Shown here in pieces: positions 1 to 12,100 of a stretch of 64,000 nucleotides of DNA (the first letter of the stretch is position 1; the number at the start of each line of letters is the position of its first letter). This stretch comes from Nemertoderma westbladi (taxonomy: Eukaryota > Xenacoelomorpha > Nemertodermatida > Nemertodermatidae): assembly GCA_032718475.1 (NCBI GenBank), contig JAUCBJ010001884.1, positions 19,475 through 83,474 of the forward strand, in the 5' to 3' direction. The notes under the pieces are model-generated. The model worked only from the letters and a program-made list of their open reading frames with translations, was not told where the DNA came from and made no database searches. The position numbers and the translations under genes are program-made.

Positions 1-249
1 ATTGAATATACCGGTACTGGATTGTAGTTTTTGAATCATTGAATTTATTGTATTAAATTACGTCGTTTTTAATGATTAATTTATTAAATAGATGAAAATA
101 TTGTTTATTAAATAATTAACTTTGGTGTGGAAAGATAATATTCATCAGTTATAGTTCAGTACATTATAAATTAATAATAAATTGTTGTTGCTAATTTACA
201 TGTTTATAAATTGAAATAGAACCAAGACTTACCATTTGGTGGACAATAC

Positions 250-905
250 TACTACAACTAGGATCGGCATGCTGCATTGCAGCTGCATTTTTAAGAATGC
301 TGTGCCGGCTTGTCGACAAAATTGCGCCGCCACAACTCCCTATCACCCATGACATTTGCTAGATCATCCGCATCTTCAAGGCCAGTGTCCTTTGAGATGC
401 GACTCAAGAAAGTCATGGGCTGCCCACCACGCTTATTTTCTCCATATAAGAATACAAGATTATGCACTGGCTGGTCCTCACGGCGAAAACAATGTCCTGC
501 AAAGCGGAGGCGATTTTGTTCTAGTGTCAAGCTTGGGGGAACCAATGAGACACCTCCAATGTTATATAGTGTCTGATTGGAGATGTGTGCATTGTACTTG
601 ACACAATGAACCCGGCGTAGAATTCTTGTGAATGTGCCATCCAGAGATTTGGTGTCCTCAGCAGTTAGAGCCCAGCATGGACTTAAATAGAGGAGTACTG
701 GAACTACTGCTGCTCGAAATAATCGGACCTTAAGTTTCCGATTAATTCTCGGTGACTTCCAAATCCTGGAAAGCCTATTCAAGGCTGCCCATGCCTTTCC
801 CTTACGTATTCGAAGGTCCTCACCTGACTTCCGGATCCATGATCCCGGGTAACAGAAGTCGTCCACATGCTCAAGCATACCATCCTTTGAGCTTATGCTC
901 ATCTT
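250..905 (-). mobile_element. LINE fragment, C-terminal end of ORF plus 3' tail
   Basis: Minus-strand coding sequence for the C-terminal part of a non-LTR retrotransposon polymerase, followed by its short 3' end (bases 250-290) and a degenerate triplet tail (actacta-type on the plus strand). Recognisable pieces are KAWAALNRLSRIWKS, a VPVLLY..CWALT block, and the terminal LRFAGHC...DRELWRRNF region common in invertebrate LINEs. The same family recurs at 5530, 14520, 42418, 54607 and 57116, and the 3' ends share the words gatcggcatgctgcattgc and gtcgacaagccggcacagc. The copy is 5' truncated near 905, where similarity to the copy at 55430 stops. I do not assign a clade. Confidence 0.85.
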
Positions 906-914
906 GGTGGACAA

Positions 915-2039
915 TAGATAGGTTTTACCTGTGCACTGTGCAAGTTTACTACACTTTTTGAGAAAACTAAATTATTTTGTGATATCTGTGTTGTGTGGGA
1001 TAAGTATGGAACACCAATAGCGCCATAATGTTACTAACAACTAGTTGGTAGCTACTGTTTTGTTATTGGTCAGTTGATATTAGCCAATAAGAAAAAAGCA
1101 ACTACCATCTATTTAGCCAATAGGAAAAAGTACATACCATGTAGGCCGAGATGGTAGCTACTATTCCCTTATTGGCTAATTACAGTAGGTGGTTAGATTT
1201 AGACGGAATTTTTCATAATTTAATTTTATAATTAAATAACGCCGTTCTATTTAGTATTTTTCATTCGAGAGGCATAATAAGATAATCATTAGCCAATAGG
1301 AAATTTTTTTTCTATTTGCTATGTTAGCGCTTTTAGTAAATTATGTTCATTCAATCTCAATTTTGTGTAATTTCGAGCTTATAATAATTGGAGCTGAGAA
1401 TTCATGCATTTATGACTTATAAACTGCTAGTTTAAAAGTTGTACAGTATATAAGTTGTAAATTATATGCAAACATAATACGGCTTTAAAAGTGATAGAAT
1501 ACTGCCCTAAGACAGTATTATTTTTCAATTATTTCTTCAAATTCGGAATCTTCAGGAAATTTTACCCTAGAAATGATGAAAAATACCATGCTTTCCGCAA
1601 ATTTCATATTTACCCATTATGTCACATGTAGCGTGGAATTGCCCTGCAGTTTAATTTAAAGAATTAGCAAAATAGCAAAGATTCAGTAAGATACCTTGCC
1701 ACACACAATGATTGGATAAAAATAAAATCAGCTGAAGAGAGTAAGCATGTATTGACTTAATGCAATGTAGTGTTATTACTATTTGTTCTGAAATGGCTCC
1801 TTCCATCTACCAATAGCCGTGTAGATGATTCACATTGGTAGCCAATAGGAACCGGGATTGAAATCTTTTGTTATCATCTCTCACTTGAGTGTGGTTAATG
1901 GGTCAGCAGTGTGGTTAATTACTGTATAATATAATATTGCTCAATTAACATATTTTTTTACAATTATTATTAAGAAACTAAAATATTAATTCATTAACAG
2001 CATATTTGATTTGTCAGTTATTATTAAGTAAATAAATTA
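915..2039. other. Non-coding stretch with repeated CCAATAGG words
   Basis: No gene seen. Between about 1040 and 1340, and again near 1810, the words ttagccaatagg and cttattggctaa recur in both orientations, together with gatggtagctact and its complement. This suggests one or more decayed inverted-repeat (MITE-like) insertions. I could not define boundaries. Confidence 0.4.
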
Positions 2040-2061
2040 TGTGGAATCAGTGTAAATTGGT

Positions 2062-2578
2062 ACACACTGACAGACCCACCGACAGTCTGACCAACCGACC
2101 GACCAACAGATTGACCGACAGACTGACCAATCGACCGACAGACTGAGCGACTGACTGACCAACCGACTGACCCACTGACAGACTGACCAACCGACAGACA
2201 TACTGACCAACCGACCGAGAGACTGACCGACAGACTGACCAACCGACCGACAGACTGACCGACAGACTAACCAACTGACTTACCGATCCATCAACTGACC
2301 GACCGACCGACAGACTGAATGACAGACTGACCAACCAGACCAACAGACTGACCGGCAGACTGAATGACAATTTGACCAACCGACCGACAGACTCACACAC
2401 AGACTGACCAACTGACCTACCAACCAACAAACAAACTGACCGACAGATTGAATGACAGACAGACCAACCGACTGACAGACTGACCGACAGACTAACCAAC
2501 TGACCTGCCGACCAATCAACCGACCGACAGACTGAACGACCGACTGACCAACTAACCCACCGACAGACTGACCCACCT
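2062..2578. repeat. GACY tetranucleotide-based minisatellite
   Basis: About 0.5 kb of imperfect repeats made of gact/gacc/gaca tetramers, for example gaccgacagactgaccaacc, in 16-20 bp higher units. Long reading frames on the minus strand (Ser-Val-Gly-Gln type) are a by-product of the tetramer periodicity and not genes. Confidence 0.9.
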
Positions 2579-3744
2579 ATATACTGTATAACTTATTACT
2601 AATTGAAATAAACTGATTTCGTTATGGATATAATAGACTGAAATTTTGCCCCATTAATTGATTTATATAAACTAAGACTATTTTTATTCGGAATTAAATG
2701 GTGTTTAAACACAATTAATTTTTTGGTTAATTTTATTACTTCAATAAAGTATTTGAACTTACAAATTATGTATTTCCTGTGTCTTGTCCGTGTCTGGTAT
2801 CCGTAATTCTTCCTTCACCGTTTTCCAGTATTTCATAGATGGGTTGGCTGATTTTATGATAAAGAGTAAAATTTTGCAGAGTAATTAATCACGTCCATTC
2901 TGTTGAACTTTGTACAGTATGAGGTTGACATAATTTTGACTCTTCTCGCTGAAACTCTTCCACGAATAATGATGGATTGAAATAATTCTTCCACATATTT
3001 GCTACTGCAAATGTTGCTTATGATATAAATATCATTCTCCACCGCCAATTGTCATCCTACAGTAAACTGTGCCCACATATCCCAGAGCACAACAGAACCC
3101 TTGCCCTTGGATTATATTTACAAGCCCTGCCCAGCTGACTGATCAATGCCCGTTCAGAAAATATACTGTACTTTATTTGATTTTTTTATTATAATTTTAG
3201 CTTTTGCCAACAATTCCATCGACTGTAAATCCTATAGACGTATTTTGTATTTAATTTTATTTATTAATGTTTGTGTGTAATTAAATTTTATCAATTATAA
3301 AGTCATGTAAGACTATCACCGAATAACATCAGAGATCACAGATAGGCCTAAGTTAAAAGGTAAATAGAATTAAGTAATATCAGCGTTGGTGGGTGTTTTA
3401 AAGATGATTGTAGTTAGTAAAACATAAAATTATTAAAAGCATTTGTGCATTTGTTTACGTGATGAAATCGTAATTGACAAGTAAATAAACGACATACTGC
3501 ACAACATATTAAATAAAACAATAAATAACATTTAGTTTCGTAAGTTAAATTTCATTAGGAGTATTTTTTAATACTCATTACAGTCATCAGTAGCGAATCA
3601 ACAAATTGTCAGCTCCATTATCAAGCCCATTTGCCACAAAGGTACAAATAATCGAGACACATCAATGAATTCGTACTTCGGTTGAGCGTTTAGATAATTG
3701 TCATTCCAATATATTTGTCAAGCCTAAAAAAAAATAATACTGTT
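2579..3744. other. AT-rich non-coding stretch
   Basis: No gene, RNA or repeat structure recognised. Confidence 0.5.
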
Positions 3745-4380
3745 GTGATTAGACACTTGCGTTCTGTATATATTGTGGTAATTAGACATTAGTGAAGTCT
3801 TGTGGTAATTAGACACTCAGTATTAACAACTACCGTACTGTATATTGTGGTAATTAGACACTTGCGTTCTGTATATTGTGGTAAATAGATGCCAATGTAA
3901 AATAATATTGTGGTAATTAGATGCAGTGTAGTCTTGTGGTAAATAGACACTTGCGTTCTTTATATTGTGGTAATTAGATGCCAATGTAAAATAATATTGT
4001 GGTAATTAGATGCAGTGTAGTCTTGTGGTAAATAGACACTTGAGTTCTGTATATTGTGGTAATTAGATGCCAATGTAAAATAATATTGTGGTAATTAGAT
4101 GCAGTGTAGTCTTGTGGTAAATAGACACTTGAGTTCTGTATATTGTGGTAATTAGATGCCATTGTAAAATAATATTGTGGTAATTAGATGCAGTGTAGTC
4201 TTGTGGTAAATAGACACTTGCTTTCTATATATTGTGGTAATTAGATGCCAATGTAAAATAAAAAATAATATTGTGGTAATTAGATGCAGTGTAGTCTTGT
4301 GGTAAATAGACACTTGAGCTCTGTATATTGTGGTAATTAGATACCAATGTAAAATAATATTGTGGTAATTAGATGCCTCT
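3745..4380. repeat. 89-bp minisatellite
   Basis: Tandem units containing ttgtggtaattagatgc and gtcttgtggtaaatagacac. The marker gcagtgtagtc begins at 3923, 4012, 4101, 4190 and 4286, so the period is 89 bp, with one unit lengthened by 7 bp (an extra aaaataa). Degenerate half-units precede from about 3745. Confidence 0.9.
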
Positions 4381-4455
4381 ATCTAATTGTTGGGGTAGAT
4401 TGCGGTAGATTGTGGTAGGTTGGGGTAGATTGTGGTAGGTTGGGGTAGGTTGGGG
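4381..4455. repeat. GT-rich short tandem repeat
   Basis: Repeats of ggtagattgtggtaggttgg, directly abutting the 89-bp array and apparently built from its gtggta core. Confidence 0.7.
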
Positions 4456-5520
4456 TAATTAGTAGGACCCCAATAACATAGGGTATTTCATACTTATAGT
4501 CTTATTTTTGCAAAATGAAAATACCACAGGTACGGATATGAACTATAACTGGCCTAATTGTAAGAAGAGTTTCACTTTTCAGTTTTCAATTTTCACTTTT
4601 TTCAAAATATTACATTTTGTTCATTTGAAGATTCCTTTAACTGTTTAATGACCTACTGCCACCGGTTTACCGGTAAGCCTACCCACCCAGACTGCCAGAC
4701 AGCATACAAAATCAGATTTCTTAATTAATGGAAAGGAGCAGGTTACAGTTAGACAGTAGCAGGCTTTTCTAACCAAAACAATAAACGATAACCAAAGAAC
4801 ACATGTTACAGTCGTATTTTTGAAGTAAAACGCCTGTCCTTATCTGATCTGATCTGACGGCATCTGATCCTATAACCAATCAGGAGAAAGAGATATAGGT
4901 AAATAGGCAATAGGGCTGATCAGGTTGCCATGTTACGTATCAGTATCATCATATGACAGAGCAGTAGGCAGGTAGGCCTTCAGGCATACCGGTATGCAGC
5001 CAATGCAGCAAAGGCATACAGGCAAAGGCATACATAATGCGATATACAGTAGGCCTACGATGAAGGATGGCGGGTATGAAATGAGATGTCTTACATTTTA
5101 TATGGCTTATGTACAATGTTAATAAAAAACTTCAACTTCAACTTCAAAGTTCTGTGATTGCGCCAGCAAACATGGATAGTTTCAGATGTAAACAACTTTC
5201 GCAGATGTAGTCGGTGTTGAAACATTAATCATTTTATTAAAAACAATACAGCCTTTCTGCCTTTGCTGCAATATTTTAGTAATCTTTCTTGTTAATAGTT
5301 TATTAATAGGCCTAGTTAAAGTTAATTATTTTATTTATAATATTATTACATTTAAAATATTTATTGTTTGTTTGTTACGCTATAAAGGGAAGGCAGGAAG
5401 GGGTACAGTACCAGAGTACTGCAGAACTGTACCTCTGTACAGTACTGTTACTGCCGAATATGGCGAAACACTTTAACATTCCCCATATTGCCCTGATTGC
5501 CAGCTGATACAGTGGAGTTT
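4456..5520. other. Non-coding stretch with a retroposon-like tail
   Basis: No gene seen. At 5120-5148 the sequence aataaaaaacttcaac runs into a (cttcaa) repeat, the kind of 3' tail left by a LINE or SINE. The body upstream is not recognised. Confidence 0.4.
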
Positions 5521-5529
5521 ATTATACCC

Positions 5530-5594
5530 TACTACTACTACTACTAGGATCGGCATGCTGCATTGCAGCTGCATTTTTAAGAATGCTGTGCCGG
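5530..5594 (-). mobile_element. LINE 3'-end fragment
   Basis: A 65-bp piece carrying only the 3' terminus and triplet tail (tactactacta on the plus strand) of the LINE family seen at 250-905. It directly abuts the dispersed repeat that starts at 5595. Confidence 0.75.
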
Positions 5595-6560
5595 TGTTCG
5601 CGCTTTCAGACCTTTGGCAGTTTAACCCGCCAAATTAGGATGTCTTCTAGATAATAATTCGCTTTTAGCCTATGACAAGTATTTGATTCACTACACTAGT
5701 CGAAACCAATCTGTGCGCGATCATTCACCCGCTGGATATACCCGGGAGATTGGGTTCGACGGCTTAATCGTATTGCTATGTAGGCCTAATGTATTATTCG
5801 ACTGAAAGTATTATATAATCTCTGACAATATTATTCACCTTCGGGAAATATTAACAGTTCCTTTAGGACGTGGCGCTCTACCTATATAAACAGAGTTATG
5901 ACTTAAACTACTCACAACGATATGGCTTAGTTATAATTCACATATATGGCGCATTCTTTAGGAAATGCTTCGTTATCAGTCTCACTCATACACAATGCTG
6001 CACAATACTGCACACTGATCTGCCGATCTTCACTGATTTTAGTCACATATAAAAGGAACACGGACAGAATCATGTAGGGTCTATCAAATAACATTAGATT
6101 CACCTCAAACCACTTTAACATAAGTCACAATCGTTATATGTAACCTTTCTCTCTTACCTTCGGTATATCAAGAATATTGGGTTTTCGGGTTATTTATCGT
6201 TATTCCAAATATAATAATTCATCAACCATATTATGAAGAACTGACAGTAAATAGCAGTATAACAATATAAAAGTATGCACAGGTTGTTTGATTAGGTATG
6301 GTATGTTATGTTTAGTTATGTTATGTTGAGTTGAGATAACGGATATATGTCCTTATAATTAAGCCTACTAGTGTAAGACTAAAAACTGAAAACACGGAGG
6401 TGCCAAAAGCCGGTTCTTAGGCTCTGGGCAAAAAAATAACACTGAAGTACTGAGCCTCTGTATACACCTCCAACACAGAGACAACAAACGCTCTGATTGG
6501 TTAACCGAACAACGAGAGAACAAAGAAACAAAGAAACGTCGACGTGGCAATATCAGCTGC
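5595..6560 (+). repeat. Dispersed repeat, diverged inverted partner of 56160-57115
   Basis: Reading forward from 5595 (tgttcgcgctttcagacc) this matches, with perhaps a third of positions changed, the reverse complement of 57115 downwards. Shared blocks include aacagttcctttrggacgtggcg, the word ggcgcattctttagga, a TATA-like atataaaagg near 6046, and gctctgattgg near 6490. Both copies sit directly against a LINE 3' fragment. No open frame is conserved. The 300 bp after 6560 hold nothing I can identify. Confidence 0.7.
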
Positions 6561-6866
6561 TAGCCGTCGTCATGGTAGCGACACTGTTTTCAAGAGTATC
6601 CAGCTATTGCGTCACGAGATTGTGGATTATGTCCTCTAAAGTACAAATACAGTACAAATACATAAGAAATGACTTTTATGTCCTCTAAAACACCAGTACA
6701 GTAAGGACACGGCCTTTTTATGCCTGGTAAACCAACTACAGAGTACTTTACGGGAAAATAACCGGCTAATTACGCAAAAGCTTTTACACCGCTCCCAGAA
6801 AATGGGATTTAAGTCTATAAAATATAACAAATCACAGTTTCTAAAATATAAAGATACTCTAAACAG

Positions 6867-7082
6867 TTAGTCTTTCTTACGCAGACGGCGTTTACGCAGT
6901 TTTTTGAGGCTAGCAAGAGTCTTTTTCTCTTTGGGGGGAGCCACTTTACTAGGAGGGCCATAACTCCTGGGTGAAGGGTGCAATATGATTGCATCAGAAG
7001 GTGTAGGATTATGGTCGAGGTATCTGCCGTTTCGATATGCTTCTCCTCGAGCTGATTTTCCTCCGCTCGTAGCTGGATACGT
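6867..7082 (-). pseudogene. Possible coding remnant with basic C-terminus
   Basis: An open frame of 71 codons on the minus strand, entered after an in-frame TGA (7085-7083) and ending at TAA 6869-6867. It reads like real protein, with Pro-rich HPSPRSYGPPSKVAPP followed by the basic tail SLKKLRKRRLRKKD. Its position downstream of the minus-strand BEL Gag-protease and its basic end recall the end of ORF2 in the giant element, but I see no residue-level match. It could equally be a chance frame. Confidence 0.3.
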
Positions 7083-7427
7083 TCATCCAAAAACTCTCGC
7101 ATAGAATAGGATCGTCCAAGTTCGATAACTTCTTAGAGATTCTGGATTTCCCAATCGAATTGAGATAAGGCCAATTCGTTTATCGATTGGACTTACTGTT
7201 ATAACTTACGTTTATCTGAACAAACGCAGGTTTCTTTTTTGATCTTTATAGAATAGCGTTTAACTCGTTTCGTACAACGCTCTCCTTCACCTTGATGAGG
7301 GGTTGTATCGCGTTAAACGGGGACGACCATACGGTTGGATAGTGATATTAGGTGTCCGCGTCACAATCCGGCTAGGTAAGATGGGCGGCTAGCTAGAAAT
7401 CACTGTCGGAGTGTTACCGATTAATTG

Positions 7428-7650
7428 TTAGGGTAGCACTAGATCTTTGAACAGTGAATACAGTCCGCGAGGATCCGCGACACCACCAGGATCGCAGGTC
7501 TGAGGTCCAACTAAGGAATGAGGAGGTTTGACCGAGTATTCCGGGACTCTGATCGTAGGTTTACTCCAGGATCGTTCGAGCCGAGTGAGCATAGGTGATA
7601 CGTCAAACAAGTTTCGCTCGAAACTCCAGTAAATATAACGAGTACAACTG
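7428..7650 (-). pseudogene. Possible coding remnant
   Basis: A minus-strand open frame containing WSFERNLFDVSPML and RVPEYSVKPPHSLVGP, of protein-like composition, with no recognised family. It lies between two other remnants on the same strand and may belong to the same degraded BEL element. Confidence 0.25.
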
Positions 7651-7894
7651 TGTTTAACACAACGTTTCCGTGGATGTTTATGTCTTTCCGTTTATTGGCT
7701 GGGTCTAGGGCATTTATCGTAATAATACCAAAGACGCACGTCTGGTAGGGTAAACGCGGGTGATATTTATTTGTTGTTACAATGCTTCTATCAAGAATTC
7801 CAAATATACGTTGGAGTTACCGCGTCCATTTGTTTCTTTAGTGTCTTTTCTTTCGAGTCGATTTCGAATAGAATTTTCGCATTCGAATTTCAGT

Positions 7895-8200
7895 TTATGG
7901 TTCCGACTCCGCTGGGCAGGATATATAGTCGACATAGTCCGTATTGTGTAAATCGATAGGATGACCAGTAGTTAAGAAGCCCATATACGTACCATTACGC
8001 TGCGTATATCGAGCAGCGAATTTTCTATAATCCAACTCACGCGTGAGTTGCTCTTGGGACATTGGCGGTTCGATATAACGACCATCGTCCTCTGCAGCAG
8101 TTGGACTAACGTCGCCGCGTATTAAGTTATCAACAAACGCCTGTAAAAGTAGAGTATATCACTCCCCGATACCAAGACCATCTTCTATCCACTCCGTCAT
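7895..8200 (-). pseudogene. Possible coding remnant with in-frame TGA
   Basis: Starting at the ATG at 8200, 13 codons lead to a TGA (8161-8159), after which the same frame stays open for 87 codons to TAA 7897-7895. Residues such as PPMSQEQLTRELDYRKFAARY look like genuine coding sequence. The family is not recognised. The position suggests an accessory frame of the minus-strand BEL element, but this is inference. Confidence 0.35.
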
Positions 8201-9148
8201 ATCTGCTATATATGAGTTTATCCATATTATAAGGAGTTTATATTTAGGCTAGCGAGCGTCGCTGCCTACCCCAATCAGCCCCCGGACAGTGCGAGATCCT
8301 CAGCACCGATATGTCGTCGCCGCTGTACTTTCGCCAACGACGTAGCCGCACAATGACAACGACAACCGGCACAAGTCACTCGACTGTCCGTCCCAAAGGC
8401 TTAGATACACCTCAGGTTCTTACTGGAGAGTTAGGGTTACTTTCACAATTGCGACTCGCTACTGTAAACACACCTTAGTAGTAACATTCGCCTATAAACT
8501 CACAAATACCACACACACAACTTGTCACAAATTACACACACTCGGGTCACTTGTCCGTTTGTCAATGCCTTCCAGAATGTCACTGTATTACTATGTATCC
8601 TTGGATACTAGCAGTGCGCTATTTATTCCCTATGCTATTCAATGGGACAAGCTTTCTATTGTTCTTTTAACTCAATTCTAATTCTAGCGTGGTTGTTGCT
8701 ATGGTGACATTATGCAAAGCTAGCGGTAGAATTAGGGTAATTCCAATGCATACAGATCTGGGATGTTATTTAATAGTAATTCTTTAATGGTCAATGTCCT
8801 GTTTTATACATGACTTTATGAATTTTATCGGCTATTGACTATGTTTGGGAGACTTTCGCACACTCATACGCATAATAAGATAAATCTCCGCTCCCTTGAT
8901 CTATTAATTAATGGAATTTTGGGAATGTTATAAATTGCGTAAAAATGGCAATTTATTAAATTCATTAAAAGGCATGAATTTAAATTTATTCCCTGAAATT
9001 TTATTATTTGATAATTAAATTGACATATTTTGATTCTAGAACATGTCTGGGGACACAAGATCCTTAATTCTATGAAAATTGTCTTTTTAAGAATATCGGT
9101 AAATGCTACGATATCTTAATTGACTAGAATTGTTGAAGGATCTGAATT
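8201..9148. other. Non-coding stretch downstream of BEL Gag-protease
   Basis: No reverse transcriptase, integrase or LTR is visible here, although a BEL element should continue into RT after its protease. The last 300 bp are strongly AT-rich. Confidence 0.5.
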
Positions 9149-12100
9149 TTACAGATTTTGATTTATTAGATTTGCAAATATTAAATAATTAATATTTGAG
9201 ATGGGCACCGATTTATTCCAGAACTCGTCTCCCTCACTAGTATCATCTTCCCATTCACTCACCTGGCGGACGCGATCTTGAAGCAGTCTTTCTCTGAGCG
9301 TTCTTCGGGAAGGTCCAGTAAGGTACCAACCTACTCTAGTTCTTACCGCATAGGTCTGAAGTGGTTGCGGTTGAGCAGGTCGTTTCTCCAATGTCTCCAG
9401 CGCCTCATGCGCGTTTTGACCGATTAATATTTGTACTCCAGGATAATCGGTGTCGAATCTAGGGATGTTAAGTTGTTGGACATGATCATCTTCGTCCCAA
9501 TTATAAGGTTCCACTTGGGTGGTAGCGAAGTTCTTTATTGCCACCATTTTTACTGACCTTATACTGTATTCTCCTAGTTTATCCTGTGGAGTGGACAACT
9601 CACCTATATAATAGTCGGCAGCTACAGTAGAATTCCAAACCTGCATGATCCCTGACATGTTTAGCTTGGTTCGGAACTTGGGTTGTCCAGCAAAGATGAC
9701 TTCGGCTAGTTCTTTATCGATGAATGTTCCTGTGCTACCGGAGTCCAGGAGGGCGTTCACTATATAGCTCTTCTGAGGTCCGTGGACCCGTAACTGGACT
9801 ACAGGAAATTCTCGGATTCCTATATTGGAAGTTGGCGTTTTCCAAGATGGTTGTTGATCAGAAGTTGTTAAGGTAAGGTCGCTGTCTGTGTCTTTCTCAT
9901 GCACGAGTGCTCGATACACTGCGGTGGTGTTTATTAGGTAACAGGATTCGTTTTGGTCGGAGAACTCGTCCGTATAGAATCCTTCCATCTCAGATTGATC
10001 AGTGTCGTTCACATCACTGAATTGGACATGTAGTTCGGACTCACTTACCTGACTCGGGCTGTTTCGTTCGAATTCCGTGTGCAACAAGATATGATGTTTT
10101 GCGCCGCAATTTGCACACCTTGCGTCGGAGTAACAGGTTCGCCGTTGGTGTCCTCGTCTGAGGCAATTATAACACAACCGCTTATCCCACATGACTTCAC
10201 GTCTATCCTTTAGTGATTTCCTCAGGAATTTATCACACGCATTTAAACGGTGGGGCCCGTCGCACAGCACACATTTCGGCTTGATGTTACTTACTTTAAC
10301 CTGTGCTATGTGGTGCACACTTGTTCTTTCCTCGGGCTTTCTCACCTGAATTCTTTTAGGAGACGTAGGAGGGGTTTTTTGTACCTGTTCTCTCCTGTCA
10401 TTGGTTCGAGACTTGAATTTACTTACCTGGTCTTTAGGCGTTTTATTGACATAAGATCTTTCAGTGTCTTTCCCGCTATCCTCTCCTTGAGAAGTCTGGC
10501 TTTCGCCGTCGTCTGTATAACACACTGGTGTTACCCTTCTCCTAGAAACGGGTTTCTCACTTACCTGGTTTTCCAGTGTCTTCTCTCTGGACTGTCTTAG
10601 GAGCTGTAATTTCACTTCGCCATCCAAGAATGTCACGAGATCAGCCATGGTAGGGTCTCGTCGTTGTTGTTCCATCATATATAACACTTTCTTATCCCAG
10701 CGTGTACCTACTCCACCCTTCGGTAAAGTAGAAGCCACTGCTCTAATAACCATAGCACTCTGATACTCATGAGACTTACCTAGCCAATCTAATTGTCTGC
10801 AGATCTCCTGAATCTCATCGGAAAACTCTATAATCCCGCTGCTCATAAACTTTCGGGGCGCTACTAACTTTGCATACAAATACCCAGCTATGTTATTCCT
10901 ATTACCATACCCGATGTTTAGTGTGTCCCAAACTTGTCTTAATCCATCTGGATGTCCAATAAACTTTAACGCCATTGACTTGGGAGGTCCTTCCAAGCAC
11001 TCGATGAGAAATCTAAGTTTCTCTCCGTTGGATAGTACAGAGTTCTGTATGTTATCTTTGTAATATTCATTAAAAGGTAACCATTTCATCTCATCTCCAT
11101 TGAACTTGACGATCTCTCCCACCTTTACCGCTTGCCGGGCTTCGGTTCTAGCCATTTGACGCGTAAAACTTTCTTGGGCCATCGTGTTATTTAATATCGA
11201 GTTATCGGTATATAAATTTCTCGGATTATGATCAGTTCTATAGGGAATGTCATTATCAACAGGTCTATGATTACTCTTAATAGGGTTCATTATAGGAGTT
11301 TCTACTTCACTAGCAGTATATATGCGTGTAGGCTCCACACCTTGCGCAGGAGATACTTCAGACCTAACGGGTTGACACATTGTTACAGGGGGTGGTGGTA
11401 TACACTTTTGTAAGTTTACTAATTTATCGCGCTCTAGCGCGATACTTTGCTGCACTTCTTGCAACTCTAGTCTACTTTCCCTTACTGTGCCCTTGAATTG
11501 CTGAACAGTCTCCTGCATCTGCCCGAGCAGGAGATCCATCCCCCGCCGTCTCTCGTCCACCCATTCGACCGCCGAAGCGGGAGTCGCCAACGTTGTAGCG
11601 GGCGGACGAGGGACAACGGGCGACAAATTATGAATATTTCGCTCGGGGTCCAGGACTTGAACTGTCTCCTGGGCAGTTCTACGGGGCACAGGTAGCTTAG
11701 TGCTATGCAGAGGGAATTTAGAGGTAGCTTCAGGGAGCACAGGTGTGTCTATCACCGAAGGGGTGATTTCAATAACAGGCCTAATTATTTCAGGCTCATC
11801 TACTATAGTAGGGAGTCTTTCTATTTTAATTATTTGGTCTGTGGGCTCTGTACTACCTAAGTTGGTGTTATTTAGTTGCCTTCTAACAGCTGGAGGCAAA
11901 TCAGGCAATTTCTGACGGTGGAATGTTCTTTTACGTCTGCTTAGACGAGATCTATTTCCTTTGCCTTCTCTATCGGTGGTATCGCCTTCCTCAGATGATG
12001 TATATCCCTGTCTTTTGGGAGTAGATCGATTCATCATCTGCATATTACTAGCTGTTAACTGTTTATTTATGCAGTCTTGATTCTCCTGAATGTTTTCCAA

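Noticed and set aside
2024-2576. Ser-Val-Gly-rich open frames on the minus strand
   Set aside because: They arise from the GACY tetramer repeat, which is open in several frames; composition is that of the repeat and not of a protein.
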